The position numbers and the translations under genes are program-made. Below are positions 12,071-24,716 of a stretch of 64,000 nt of DNA, piece after piece. This stretch comes from Amphiduros pacificus (Eukaryota; Annelida; Polychaeta; Phyllodocida; Hesionidae): assembly GCA_949316495.1 (NCBI GenBank), contig OX439009.1, positions 15,112,201-15,176,200 on the forward strand. Direction: 5' to 3'. How positions within the stretch are numbered: position 1 is the first letter of the stretch; every line of letters starts with the position of its first letter. The notes below the pieces were generated by a model. That model made no database searches and was not told the DNA's origin. It was given only the letters and a program-made list of their open reading frames with translations.

Positions 12071-15000
12071 ATGGCGGTCTCCGATGGTAAGTATTTCTGG
12101 CACGTGTGTTTGGGCTCGTAACGATGAAAAAGTTCACGGTTGAAGACGAATGCGATAAGTGCATTTTGATACTAATTAAAAGAGCTTCATTTTGAATACC
12201 AAAGAATGCAGAAATGTGGTGTGACTTCACCGGGAATTTACGCTTTGTCGACGCCGATTTTAAATATTCATTCAAAAATGACAAAATCCAACACAAACGG
12301 ATCAACACGAACAACACACTTGTCGTCATCTTTAAACGTTTGACAGCTCAGTGTCGTGAAGTATTTTATAAATCGCTAGCAATCTAATTAACATAGGGCT
12401 TGATAATCACAGGCCTCTGTCACACTTTGGTTTAGTACTCGTGACTGTGAGGGACCAGTTTTCCGTCGCTATCAATGAATAACTGCCGATTACAGCGGCT
12501 AAACTGGAGAGGACCCTTGTAGCCGCTGCCAGTCACGGTCTACCCCGGGCGATCTACTTAATCAGCGGTAACTGGTCCAGCGCGAGTACACTTACAGGCG
12601 ACGACAACAGAGCTGCAGGCAACAACAAAGCTCTGATGTAGTTTATCAATCATTTTCCGGTGTATTGCTCATACTGTCCACATACAAGCTTCCCCCACAG
12701 CGGAAAAATGAATTTGAGAAGTAAGATGAAAATCAAGAAGTATAAGTGTAAATATGCATACGCGGTGCATATGGCTGCCTCTCTGTGAAGTTCTGAATAA
12801 AATCGTCTTTACTGGCGGTTTTCATATAGTTTCCTAAGGTCTATCTGTACCACTGCATGCAATAAGCAGTCTAACCACCTATTCTATGAATTGAACAGAC
12901 TTTTTGTTACCTCTGACAACAGTCTTGGCTGGTATTTAGCTCGAGAGGGCTGGGACTGATCTGTCTTTACGAGGCACGCCTCTATCAATCAGTTTGTCCT
13001 GACTGTCAATGTCGAGTGCACATTACACTGTTTCATTCAGTTGACTTTTTCTATTTAACCCTTCAGAGCATTCCTGCTCTAAGCTTACCATTATTTGTAA
13101 GCACCCCAGCTTACCGTTATTTACCTTTTTTGTGGAATTTTCTAAGCCTACCATTTCTTGTAGGAAATCCAGCTTACCTTTACTTGTAAGCTTTTTACAT
13201 TTCAGGTACCTACCTACGATAAAGGTATCACTACCTTTGTTTGAGTTGAACTACACTATTACCTCAATAAATATACTTATAGGCGCACTGTTAGTACATT
13301 ACAAATAACGAGTGCATAGCTATCTATTTATTTACTTCATTGGGGTGAAAAGAAACGGTGGAATTAGGGAATTTCTTATTTCTAAAATTCTAATTCTCAA
13401 TTTTGACATAATAGAAATGTTATTAACTGGCTTAACGTCCAGAGGGTAATAATACGGCCGTCTGACCCCTTGTTTTACATGCTATTTTCATCAGAAATCA
13501 AATCTTGGCTGTAAATATAAATTAACCTATTGGGCAACAAATAGGACATATGTATTGAGAGGTCAGCTGACACTGGCCTTTATATACACAAGCTCACATA
13601 TACCACAACTGATTAATCCATTTCCTAAAATGTTAAATTATTTTCTGAAAACAAAACATCTGACGCTTTTTGGGGTATAAATATTAAGACAAATATTACC
13701 TTAGCATTGTGTCAGGATCTATCAATTTCAATGTTACACGATCATGGCTTAGTTTGTATATGTTCGTGTTTTAGCATATACAACAAGAATTCTAACATAA
13801 ATATTGAGACTCTATCCTTGCCCCACAATGGTATAGGGTCAAAAGTACTGTTATATGATGATCATACAAGCACTTTAAAGAAGAATCCTTCTCTGAGATT
13901 TATTTATTTTAATATCATCTCAGGTGCCCAATTTCAGTCATTACAGAACATTGTTGCTAACTCAAACAATATATTTGAGTCTGAGAAAGAAATTGAACTG
14001 TTCCCCTGTCAGTTTCTATGGGTACTTGATACCTGCGAATACATAAATCGAACATGCTGCTATCTGTACATGGGGCAGGAAAACAAAATTTTCAGTTCAA
14101 TTTTACTGCATATACACAAATTTTCACCCAAATCAATTTTATTGGGAAAAAATATTTGTTCTGCCTCTTCATTCACAGAAACAAGAAGATATATTTGTCA
14201 AAACTTCCTGCGTTCTTTAAAAAAAAATGCAGTTTTGTAAAAATAAGTTTTCATTGGCAGATCAATACACATTCTGTGCCCCGCCCAACCAATCAGAACT
14301 TGTCCATTCCCTGGCTGGCTCGTACAACACGTGGTTCAACTGGCGTTGTAAACAATGGTGGCGTTGCGTACAATAGGGCTCTCCCAACACAAAATAAATT
14401 AGAAAACCAGGTTCTAATTGGTTCTTGTAATGTAATGGTAAAAACTATCCTTTGTAGTTTTATCTACAGACCAGAACCATCTGACATGAACAGATATACC
14501 TTCTCTGAGTTCTATGATGAATTTACTTAACTGGTTGCCCACTATGGCTCTTTTAGTCATGAGGTCATTTTCATCGGTCACCAAAACTTTCATGTCAACA
14601 AACCTGCCAAAACTGATGTCATCAAGTTTAATGACATCTTATCAACCTTTGACATGAAGCAATGGATCAATGAACCAACCCATAGGTTAGGAAATACCCT
14701 TGATCTAATCATTACTTTCAAAGGGAATAAGTTTATCAAAAGCCACCTAGTTTATGAATACATATCTGATCATAAAATGATTAGACTATGTCTTGATATC
14801 ATACCTCCTAAACCCCTAAGAATTCCATCAGTTACAGGAATTGTAGGGGCATAAACCTTCAATTCTTTTAGAGATGATATCAAATCCATCACATACAAAA
14901 CTTCTAAATGGGAACTTATATCCCTACAGGATATGGTGGATTTCTATGAGAAGAAGCTCACATCCTTGATGGATAAACATAAAAAATGCTAAGGTGTCCC

Positions 15001-18000
15001 AACGTAAATCAGTGCCTTGTATGGATGACCAAATTAAGCATGATAGGTCTCTCAAGAGAAGGCTTGAGAAAAAAAATGAATAAAACGGGACTTGATAAAG
15101 AATTATATTGCATTCAGAGAAACAAATATAACTCTTTATTGAAGTCATCTCAGTCCAAATATTTTTCAAATTTGGTGGAGGGAAACAAACATGACCCAAA
15201 AAAGCTTTTCAGGGTTATAAATTCAGTCATGTACAAGACTGAGGACACACCTATGCCCAAAATTGATTGTGACATTTCTCAAGCTGAGAAGTTCAATGAC
15301 TTCTTTCTTGATAAAATTGAATCAATCCACCAAAGCATGAATAAGACAGCAAATTGTGCAAATCTGCCACCAGGTGACACTCCGGACAATAGCTCATGTC
15401 CCCCTACGGACCCATCAGTGATGGATAGCTTTGTGCCACTGACAGTGAATGATGTGTGCAAATTGGTGAAGAAGGCAGCTAAGAAGTCATGTGAGCTGGA
15501 TCCCATCGCTACCTGGCTACTACTTGACCTCATAGATGACCTCTTGCCCATCATTTCTGCCATCATAAACAAATCACTGACTGATTCAGCAGTATCTGAA
15601 AACATGAAAATTGCTATCATTGCGCATCTCTTGAAGAAAGTAGGTCTAGAACTCATCGAGAAGAATTACAGACCCGTCTCAAACCTAACCTATATTTCTA
15701 AACTTACTGAGAGGGCAGTTGCCGACCAATTGATTCCTCACTTGGCAAGAAATGGCCTTACTGACAAATTCCAATCGGCCTACAAGGAATATCCAAGCAC
15801 TGAAACGGCCTTACTAAGGGTGCAGAATGATATCCTGCATGATCTTGACAAAAAAAGGTCAATAACCCTGCTATTGCTTGACCCCTCTGAAGCTTTTGAT
15901 ACCATCAACCATCAAATACTATTTGACAGATTGGAATCAAGATGCGATTTCAGAGGTCAAGCTAAATATGGCCTCAATTATCATATTTATGCAGATGATA
16001 CCCAGATCTACATCCCTGTTGACCACACCTCCAGTCAACAGGCAGACATCAGTAGACACAAATTAGAGGAGTGTGTCGGAGAGGTCAGAATATTCTTGAT
16101 CTCAAATAGGATGAAAATAAATGATGATAAAACTGAGATGCTCCTCTGTACTGACAGGTATGGTACTGCTGCTAACAATATCTCAAATGCTGTCAAGGTA
16201 GGTGACTCTGACATCACACATAATGAGTCAGTTGTTGACCTTGGTATCACTTTTGAATCCAAAATGGACATGAAAGCACAAATTAAGAAAATGTGCAAAA
16301 AAAGACATTACCACATCAGAAATGTGCCTGCTATTAAACAATGTCTAGATGAGAAGACTGCTGTAACATTAACTCATCCTTTTGCAGTGATGAAAGTCTT
16401 CAGGAAATAGCCTGAATTCAGTTTTTTTTTTCTTCAAATGTGAAATTCAAAATGGTCTGAACTTAGTCTGAAACATCCAAAAATGACATTTCTGAAAGGG
16501 GATAGGGGTATCTTCAGGTTAATTTTTAACAGTTTCAGGTTTTTTTCCTGAATGCTGACTTTCATCACTGTTTTGTTACATCTACCTTGGATTATGGAAA
16601 TGGCCTACTTGCTGGTCTTCCAAGGTCAGACATTAAGAAGCTGCAATATTTACAGAACTCTGCAGCCCGTGTGGTTGGAAAGATCAGGAAATTTGATCAT
16701 ATATCAGGAAAATTGAAGGAATTGCACTGGCTTCCAGTCCATGCTAGGATTGATTTCAATATCCTCCTTATCACCTGGAAGGCACTAAATGGTATGGCAC
16801 CACCTTACTTGCATGATCTACTCCTAGTGAAACGGGGAGATCGGTGTTTGAAATCTAATGATGACACTAACCTATCTGTTCCAAAGACCCGTCTGAAGAC
16901 AGTGGGAGATGGGGCCTTTTCTTCCATTAGCCCCAGACTTTGGAATTCCCTCTCCAGTGACATTAGGACTAGTTCCTCAGTCACCTCCTTTAAGAGTTGA
17001 CTGAAAACTCATGTCTTCAGAAAACATGTTCTGAACACAGCACTATGAACAACAGTGTTTCATATTGTTGAATTTGAACAACTGTAATTCTCACTGATTG
17101 AGTTTTAACATTTGTGACCCACGAGGTGTCTCATGTACAGTACATGATGGGACAGACTTGAAGACAGACAGCTAATGTGTACTGTGTACCGTAAAGGGAG
17201 TATATTTATATTTTGGCAGTAAATGCATATACAGTTCTCGTGAAACCTGCAATTTTGTGCTTAAAAAACATATCTATATACGATCATGACAAATTGAAGT
17301 TTAACATAAAGTAAAAAAATGAGCAGCAATAAGACTTAGAAGTTAAACACAGGTAGCGTGAACTTTGTTTGACCTCAATGGAGGCTCAAAGTAGGGTAGC
17401 ACTGTTTGATGTCATTCTAGCACTATTGAAAAGACAATACATTTCATGACATCATTTTCCTCTGCAGTGCCTCTGTGCTGACATTCCACATGAAGATGAT
17501 GCCAAGCAAAGAATGTGCCTTTAAAGTGGGGCTATCAATTGGGGTCTTTTCAAATAGATTTCACAGACACTAATAGGATACATCAATAAAAAAGTTAACA
17601 GACATCAAAGACTTTTCAAAGAATTTTAATTGTTTTTTGCAAAATTGGTGCTAAATCTTTAAGTGTGATATGTATGACAGATTTTAACACCAGGCTGCAG
17701 TGTGTTCCACTGGAGCAGTGAGAATTTGAAAATGCCACAAGAGGGCTCCACTGCTGGCCCACCAGAGTAAGCCCTTCCAGTCACATGAATAACTGAGAAC
17801 TGAATGGACACTAATAGAGTAATACACTTTCCAAACATATAATTTGGACAAAGAACATTTTGGCTATTGAAATTGCTACAGTACTGTACTTTTCCTCAAG
17901 TTTATCTTGAAAACTTGCTGCATGGCTCTAAGACAGACATCTTGGAAATATCAAACACACCTTCTTTTTAACACTTCAACATAATTGTCTAAGGAAGAAT

Positions 18001-20970
18001 TTCATTTCAAAGAAATTACGATGCTTGTATCCATTATTTTCAATATTTTTTTATTTATAGACGAGATCATAAGGAGAAAATTGTTGATTGATGGCGATGG
18101 AGGAACAGATGACCGGCGAATCACCACCTGCCTTAAGGTCTTCCTCAAGTGGAGCCTAGGGAATGAATCACCAGAAGAAAGGTAGCATTCTACTAGATTG
18201 CTAAAAATAAATATTTCTTCAACCTTTTTAAAGCCTTACAAATTACTTTTAAAATTCCCACAATAATAGATATAAAATTATCTTAAGTTGGAAGTGATGA
18301 GTTTGAACGGATATGTGAGGTTGGCATCTATAGCGAGACCCGCAAAGATCCTCTAGGGGATCTCTGTAACACTGACAATGGCGACGACAAATGACCATTT
18401 GTTACACAGTGGACCCACCGTCTGCGCCGAGTCGTTGTCAGGGCCTGAGTTGTGATGACTGAGGCAGAGGTTGAGGACCTGTATGATCCACCTGTGAACA
18501 CCACATGCGATGTCTGATCCAACACACATGCCTCATAAGAAAGAAAAAAATACAGTGGGGAATTTGCTTTGGAGAAGCCTCATGAGTCCCGATTCTTTTA
18601 ATTACATGATGGTTTAGAAGAGAAGTGCTGTCCCATTTATAATGCAGCATGAACAAGGACGTTGAACAATGTTAAGGGTGTACTTTGATTATTCAAAGAA
18701 GGGGGCAAAAAGAATTTTTTTTTTGTGAAACAACTGGACTTCCATTTGAAACATTAATTGACCTTTGATGTAGGAATAAGGTCAGTACCAATCAAGTATT
18801 GGGAATAATAATTATTGTGTAAATTATTTGTCATGAACTGAGTGTGATTTATTATATAATATTATTAATCAAGCTGTTCTTCTTTGAAATTAACAAAACA
18901 AGAACAAATTATTCAAAAATTGCTATATCAATCTAAATGACCTTATAAGGTGACAAACAAATTCTGAGGTCATTACAAATTTATTTTCAAGTAATGCCTC
19001 TAGTCAGAAGATCCTGCATGCCTTGGCCCAGGTGGAATTGGCATTGGAGAAATCACATCTGATCCACAATATGAACCTGAAAGAACAGAAAAGTTACGAA
19101 GAACTCAACCAACAGATAGGTAGGTTTTGCAATTCACAATTATTTTAAGCATAAAACTACCCTTTATTATTGGATTGATTGAAATCACACCTTTGTGAAG
19201 TTTTGTATTGCATGCCTGATGGATTGTCAGTGTATGAAATGACCTTTGATATTTTCATTTGTTACTTGCAGAAGTGAAACTGAAAACTGCCTATGAGAAA
19301 ATATCAGAATGTAAAAGTGAACTGCAACAGGCAAAGAGGATACGCAGAAACAGACAAGGTGACCTCAAAATTGTGGATTTGTGTATTACCATTACTGCAT
19401 CACCAGAAAATGTTTCCATATATATGTCAACAAATCTTAAAAAACTGTGTTTATCAAATTTACTTTAATCTTCAGTATAATATTGATCATAGATATTGCT
19501 AGATGTGACTTTTGTCTCCTTAATAAGTGTAAGTGAGGAGACAATTCAAATTTAAATGTTGCAAGACTATAAAAGGGCATTTTTGATCAGACAATGACCA
19601 CTACATTGCTTTACCAATATGCAATTTCCTAGCAAACTGGTGAGTGCGAAGTACTTGGAGAATGCAACCAGTTATGTTAAATCTTAGATGGGTCCATTGT
19701 CTGCTCAATCATGGACCAGAATGGGACATTTGTGACCTTAATGAACCATTGTCTCGTGTTTCCCCCAAACAAGATCCCCGATTGTTGAAGAAAAATTAAG
19801 ATTTAGTGACACAAAGTGCACACTACTGATATTATAAACTGAGTACATGCAGTGGCTCCCTCTTATGGGTTTTCAAGTTGACATGATTTATTGTTAATAA
19901 ATAATCTAGAATAGAGGATTACACATTTATCTCAATTGCAATATGTATTTACTTGTTTGCCCAGAATATGATGCCCTCGCTAAGGTGATCCAACAGCATC
20001 CAGACAGACAAGAAACACTTAAGTAAGTATGGGTGGCCTTAATCACCCTCAATGTATTTGCTTGATTACACTCAGGTAAGTACATGTGTGGATGATCTTA
20101 ATTGCATTCAAAGTTGTTTGCTTGATCTGGTAAATATGGGTGATCTTAGTCACACTCATGTTACTTCAGGTAAGTATGGATACAACGTACTTGCTTGATC
20201 AAACTCATGTAAGTATGGATGACTTTAATCAGGCCTGATTATATCAATGAGTATGGCTGATCATAATTACACTTGATTACTTAGATAACTTAGATAAACT
20301 CAAGAAAGCATAGGTAATTAGCTATAGGGTTACATTCAAGTACTGAGATGATTACATAGTTTATTTTACTATTATCATCATTATTCATCAAGAGTACAAA
20401 GTGTTTGATATGTAAACATTTGGCAGTGGTATACTTGAATACTTTTCTCTTTGACAGGCAGTTGGAAGCCTTGGATAGAGAATTGGAATCTCTCAAAGTG
20501 GAAAAGGAAACGTTAGAGCAAAAAGTAAGTGTTATTTTGACATATCATCATCTTTTTTTATTTCCCTAAGTATTTATTGTTCAAAGAACTTAATATGTAT
20601 ATTCTCCCAAATAATGTCTGAAAATATTAATGACTCTGGTTACTTGGGCAGTAAAGTGATGCATATTTGATCATTTCAGCTGGATCTCCGGCGCAAACAG
20701 TTCCACACACTTATTGCTGCCATACACGAACTGCAATGGATTATTGATGGTAAGACTTGTGTCCTTTTTATGTTGATATATTTAAAAGATACACAATTGC
20801 CTTTCATTTGGCCTAAGACCCAGAAGTAGTCTTAACAGTTAATGCCAAAAAGCCTAACTCTTGAATGCACATATTTTTCTCTCAACATTCTTAAAAAAAT
20901 GTTGCATTATACATTTTTAGAGGATGAAAGGACAACAAAAGAGGACCAGCAAACCATGGAAACCAGCTGA
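12071..20970 (+). CDS. THOC7: THO complex subunit 7, complete eight-exon gene
   Basis: THOC7 is a coiled-coil subunit of the nuclear THO/TREX complex, which couples transcription to mRNA export. Exons are 12071-12086, 18061-18181, 18992-19119, 19272-19358, 19965-20022, 20458-20524, 20680-20749 and 20921-20970. Phases join throughout to give 198 residues; the human protein is about 204. Conserved blocks include MAVSDDEIIRRKLLIDGDG, AKRIRRNRQEYDALAKVIQ and LRRKQFHTLIAAIHELQ, all matching human THOC7 closely. Exon 1 codes only five residues plus one base. Intron 1 (about 6 kb) is bloated by a LINE. The stop is followed directly by an 18-bp minisatellite. The gene is divergent from ATXN7. Confidence 0.97.
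12087..14300. other. THOC7 intron 1, left part: no gene seen
   Basis: No supported exon is seen here. Near 13080-13198 there are three degenerate copies of a block based on AGCTTACCATTATTTGTAAG, which is partly self-complementary. Open frames at 13707-14240 show no family motif and are treated as chance or as a decayed flank of the LINE that follows. Confidence 0.5.
14320..17190 (+). mobile_element. Decayed non-LTR retrotransposon, L2/CR1-type
   Basis: The element carries an endonuclease C-terminal region (FIYRPEPSD, then WINEPTHRLGNTLDLII and ISDHKMI) followed by a reverse transcriptase: YNSLLKSSQSKYFSNL, ENYRPVSNLTYISKL, FDTINHQILFDRL, HIYADDTQIYI with the YADD active site, and the C-terminal LQYLQNSAARVVGK and LHWLPVHARIDF. 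It is dead. In-frame stops lie near 14528, 14854 and 16999, the frame shifts near 14980 and at an A-run near 15070, and about 75 residues of the palm between LESRCDFRG and YGLNYHIYADD are missing by family comparison near 15955. A MITE interrupts it at 16385. Ends are approximate. It sits in the sense orientation of THOC7. Confidence 0.88.
16385..16570. mobile_element. 186-bp MITE nested in the LINE
   Basis: Terminal inverted repeats CAGTGATGAAAGTC (left) and GACTTTCATCACTG (right) bound a non-coding 186-bp insert. A TTTTG duplication flanks it at 16380-16384 and 16571-16575. Removing the insert and one TTTTG restores the LINE reading THPFVTSTLDYGNG, typical for this protein position, which proves the boundaries. 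A five-base duplication excludes mariner and piggyBac. The superfamily is not assigned. Confidence 0.9.
17190..18060. other. THOC7 intron 1, right part: no gene seen
   Basis: This is ordinary AT-rich intron. The only notable site is CCACAAGAGGGCTC at 17735-17748, which resembles a CTCF core. Confidence 0.5.
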
Positions 20971-20971
20971 A

Positions 20972-21583
20972 ATCTGGACATGGGCTGATGCCTGGATATG
21001 GGCTGATGCCTGGACATGGGCTGATGCCTGGACATAAGCTGATGCCTGGACATGGACTCAAGCCTGGACATGGGCTCAAGCCTGGACATGGGCTGATGCC
21101 TGGACATGGGCTGATGCCTGGATATGGGCTGATGCCTGGACATGGGCTGATGCCTGGACATGGGCTGATGCCTGGACATGGGCTCAAGCCTGGACATGGG
21201 CTGATGCCTGGACATGGGCTGATGACTGGACATGGGCTGATGCCTGGACATGGGCTGATTCCTGGACATGGGCTGATGCCTGGACATAGACTCAAGCCTG
21301 GACATGAACTCAAGCCTGGACATGGGCTGATGCCTGGACATGAACTCAAGCCTGGACATAAGCTGATGCCTGGACATGGGCTCAAGCCTGGACATGGGCT
21401 GATGCCTGGACATGAACTCAAGCCTGGACCGGGGCTGTTGCTGTGACATGGGCTGATGCTTCGACATGGGCTGATGCCTGGACATGGGCTGATGCTTCGA
21501 CATGGGCTGATGCTTCGACATGGGCTGATGCTTCGACATGGGCTGATGCCTTGGGCTGAGACTTGGGGATGAGCTCAAGCTTG
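20972..21583. repeat. 18-bp minisatellite in the THOC7 3' UTR
   Basis: Just after the THOC7 stop, about 33 copies of CTGATGCCTGGACATGGG run to 21583. A second variant replaces CTGATGCCTGG with CTCAAGCCTGG. The last copies carry a CTTCGACATGG form and then decay. The unit length is a multiple of three, so long open frames exist on both strands; they are artefacts of the repeat. Its inverted homologue lies at 23095-23800. Confidence 0.97.
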
Positions 21584-21835
21584 GAATCATTTTATCTCAC
21601 TAATTTGTATATATTTGTAATATATAACTGTAAATATATTGTAGTAAATGCAAGTTAAATATTACTAGACTCATGCAAGTAAACACTTGTTGTTTTACAT
21701 GATAATATTGATTTTCTTTAAAATTAAAATTCCTATTTTTATATATGCAAAATAGACCACAACATGTTCAAGCAGCTTATTTTCTACATTTCCTATATAG
21801 TATGGGTGCTTGTGTATGTGAAACTGGATGTCTGA

Positions 21836-21846
21836 AATAAAATAAA
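21836..21846 (+). terminator. Candidate THOC7 poly(A) signal
   Basis: Two overlapping AATAAA hexamers start at 21836 and 21841, about 870 bp after the THOC7 stop and beyond the minisatellite. This is the first close pair of canonical signals downstream of the array. Use by THOC7 is inferred from position only. Confidence 0.45.
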
Positions 21847-21849
21847 AAT

Positions 21850-23094
21850 TTGTATTATGACACTTGATTTAATCCACCACAAGCCTCATCTGTATGGTAG
21901 TGAAGTATTAATAAAAAGACAAAACAAATCAGATCCTGTGTCTGAAAATACAAAAGATTAAAAAAATACATTTTTAACTTTCATACATTAGGGGTTAAAA
22001 TAAAAATAAAATGGAAGTTTGGGTTGTGTATTAAACTTCTTCAGAGAAATTTAGTCTTTTGATGCAGGAGACATTTATTTGAACATAAAACATCCCTTTT
22101 GTGTATGGAAAGCATTGATCTAGTTCTAGTTCTAAATCTTAAGAAATAACTTTGACGGGGAAGGTATCATGACAAATTATGAATCATAGTCCTTTCCCCT
22201 GCATTGGCGTAAAAAAAATACCTCAAAGAAAAAATTGAACCAGCTGACGATGTAGAGTTCACAATTGAAAAGGTATCACCAAGTCCATGTCGTCCAATTG
22301 AGAGAAAACGGCTTCACTCCCTTTGCTTATTCTCCAAGAGATTTAATTAGAAACAGAGATATCTTTTCTTGGCCTTAGATGAGTCTTGTGTCTTAAAATT
22401 TTGTTTTGTGTTGAAAATGTCCTTGATCAAGTTGTACTGTGTTGATAATATTCCTCACGGCACAGCTAATAATGTCTACATACATGTACATAGCTTCTGC
22501 AGTGAGGTGGGGGGGGGGGGGGGGCGGTTCTACCAAACTACATGTATCTTCTCTGAAACAAACTTGTCCTCACACCAACTGTGTCATGACATGTGACCTC
22601 TTTCCATTCGTAGAAATGGGATCAATAGTATGTGGCATTTGTTAAGCAGGTATCAAAATATCCAAAAATTAATTAACTTAGATACTCCGGATCCACTTGC
22701 CCAAGACATTTGGGGTGGTTTGTTTAAGTAATCTATGATTTAGTAAAAAAAAAAGGCAAGGATCCTGAAGAAAAAGCTTGATGACAATCAAAGTCCCAAG
22801 CCAATACCAACAATGCATTTGATCTCTTCAGTTGGAAGGGGACTGACTCTGTTATCCTAAGTCTTGTTTATATTGGATCTCATAGAGGTGCTGTCCCTGC
22901 ACCTGTTTTTCATATTTCCATATTTTTTTATGGGAAATTGGGAATATACATTTTTGTATGTTTTTTCCATGTATAGTTACTATGTGTTGAATAGATCTTT
23001 GGAATAATTGAGTGTGAAGCAATACTGAGTATTGGCATAAGTAGCCATTTTTCATCAAATTGATAGTTGTTAAAGAGAATATATATACAAGTCT
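21850..23094. other. Spacer between inverted minisatellites: no gene seen
   Basis: No coding exon is supported. A G homopolymer run lies at about 22509-22523. The rest is unique AT-rich sequence. Confidence 0.5.
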
Positions 23095-23800
23095 CAGCCT
23101 GACGCATCAGCCCATGTCCCAGAATCAGCCCATGTCCCAGAATCAGCCCATGTCCCAGAATCAGCCCATGTCCCGGCATCAGCCCATGTCCCAGCATCAG
23201 CCCATGTCCCAGAATCAGCCCATGTCCCAGCATCAGCCCATCTCCCAGAATCAGCCCATGTCCCAGCATCAGCCCATGTCCCAGAATCGGCCCATGTCTC
23301 GGCATCAACCCATGTCCCAGCATCAGCCCATGTCCCAGCATCAGCCCATGTCCCAGCATCAGCCCATGTCCCAGCATCAGAACATTTCCAGGCTTGAGCC
23401 CATGTCCAAGCATCAGCCCATGTCTCGGCATCAGCCCATGTCCCAGCACCAGCCCATGTCTCGGCATCAGCCCATGTCCCAGCATCAGCCCATGTCCCAG
23501 CATCAGCCCATGTCCCAGAATCGGCCCATGTCTCGGCATCAACCCATGTCCCAGCATCAGCCCATGTCCCAGCATCAGCCCATGTCCCAGCATCAGAACA
23601 TTTCCAGGCTTGAGCCCATGTCCCAGCATCAGCCCATGTCTCGGCATCAGCCCATGTCCCAGCACCAGCCCATGTCCCAGCATCAGCCCATGTCCCAGCA
23701 TCAGCCCATGTCCCAGCACCAGCCCATGTCCCAGCATCAGCCCATGTCCCAGCATCAGCCCATGTCCCAGAATCAGAACATGTCCAGGCTTAAACTCTTG
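23095..23800. repeat. 18-bp minisatellite, inverted relative to 20972-21583
   Basis: About 39 copies of CAGCCCATGTCCCAGCAT, the complement of the THOC7 3' UTR unit. It also contains the second variant (CCAGGCTTGAGCCCATG), so both arrays descend from one source and share two unit types. Open frames of about 285 and 311 codons on the two strands only reflect the 18-bp period. Confidence 0.97.
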
Positions 23801-24606
23801 AAATTTCTCTATTTTTCTCAGCATTTCAAGAGACTGCATGCCCTGAAAGCTGAGCTGGGGCACAAGTGCTCTCTCTGGCAGTTCAAACTCATCATATTAG
23901 AATTTTGTTCACTTTAAGGCAAACCATTGAAAAAGAACATCACAGATGAAATAGCCATTTCATTTTTGGGATCATATGACCGACCAAAAAAGTTAACTAC
24001 TCGCAAAATTATACACATGCATAATACCTCATACATTTGGTCAATCCCATACCTCATTCCATGGCGCTACCTGTCTATAAGATGATCCGCCACACCTCAG
24101 TGCCACCTGGTGGTTATGACTCACATATACATAGCACAAATAAATAATACACAGCCTTGTGTGAAACTACAAAAAATGTATGTATGTAAAAATTTATGTA
24201 GCAAAACTGAAAAAAAAAGTGTTTAGTTCTTTTGAAATCCTGGAAAAAATAATTTAGCCAACAAATCACTGTTATATGAAAAGTGTTATGTGAATCAGAA
24301 GCATGACAGGACTCCATAACAGCTTCTTTTTTTTCTTTTTTTTTTGAATGGCAAATTACACACACATTGCGCTGCCTCAGACGATTCACATTTCCTCTTC
24401 ACATTTCCTCTTCACATTTTGGTTGCATCTGCCACATTTTCAACCTCCGTTCATCCGGTAGGGCAAATAAGGACACCATTATAATAATTATGATATTATG
24501 TAATATATAGGTCACTGAGTGGCAGCTGGGGCCTTGAACACACTCGCGCTTGCTCTGTCCGTGGAAATCCCCCCCCCCCCCCTTCTTGGAGAAAGGCGGC
24601 AAGGCG

Positions 24607-24716
24607 GGCGGAAGTTTACAATGCAAGATATTTCCCGTCATGCACTGCTCTCATGAGCCAATCCCGTCATGTTTCGAAACACGGACCAGCTAAAACACTG
24701 GGAGAGCAGATAACAA
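24607..24716 (+). repeat. Dispersed repeat, family B, plus-strand copy
   Basis: The blocks GGCGGAAGTTTACAATGC, TTTCCCGTCATGCACTGC, GACCAGCTAAAACACTG and GGGAGAGCAGATAA match the inverted copy at 10330-10446. A C homopolymer of about 14 lies just upstream at 24568. Confidence 0.65.

Noticed and set aside
13707-14240. 177-codon open frame possibly part of the LINE
   Set aside because: It shows no endonuclease or reverse transcriptase motif, so it was not counted as coding or included in the element.
18297-18560. Less AT-rich patch with short coding-like stretches (EFERICEVGIY, VEDLYDPPVN)
   Set aside because: Frames are short, on different registers, with no splice sites or family motif. It may be an old transposon remnant, but that cannot be supported.
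20891-21590. Long open frames (HQPMSR-, ISPCPG- and HGLMPG-type peptide repeats)
   Set aside because: They are produced by the 18-bp period of the minisatellite in several frames and both strands, with no splice or start context.
22928-23917. 311- and 285-codon overlapping frames on opposite strands
   Set aside because: Same 18-bp array; both strands open is the mark of a repeat whose period is a multiple of three, not of a gene.
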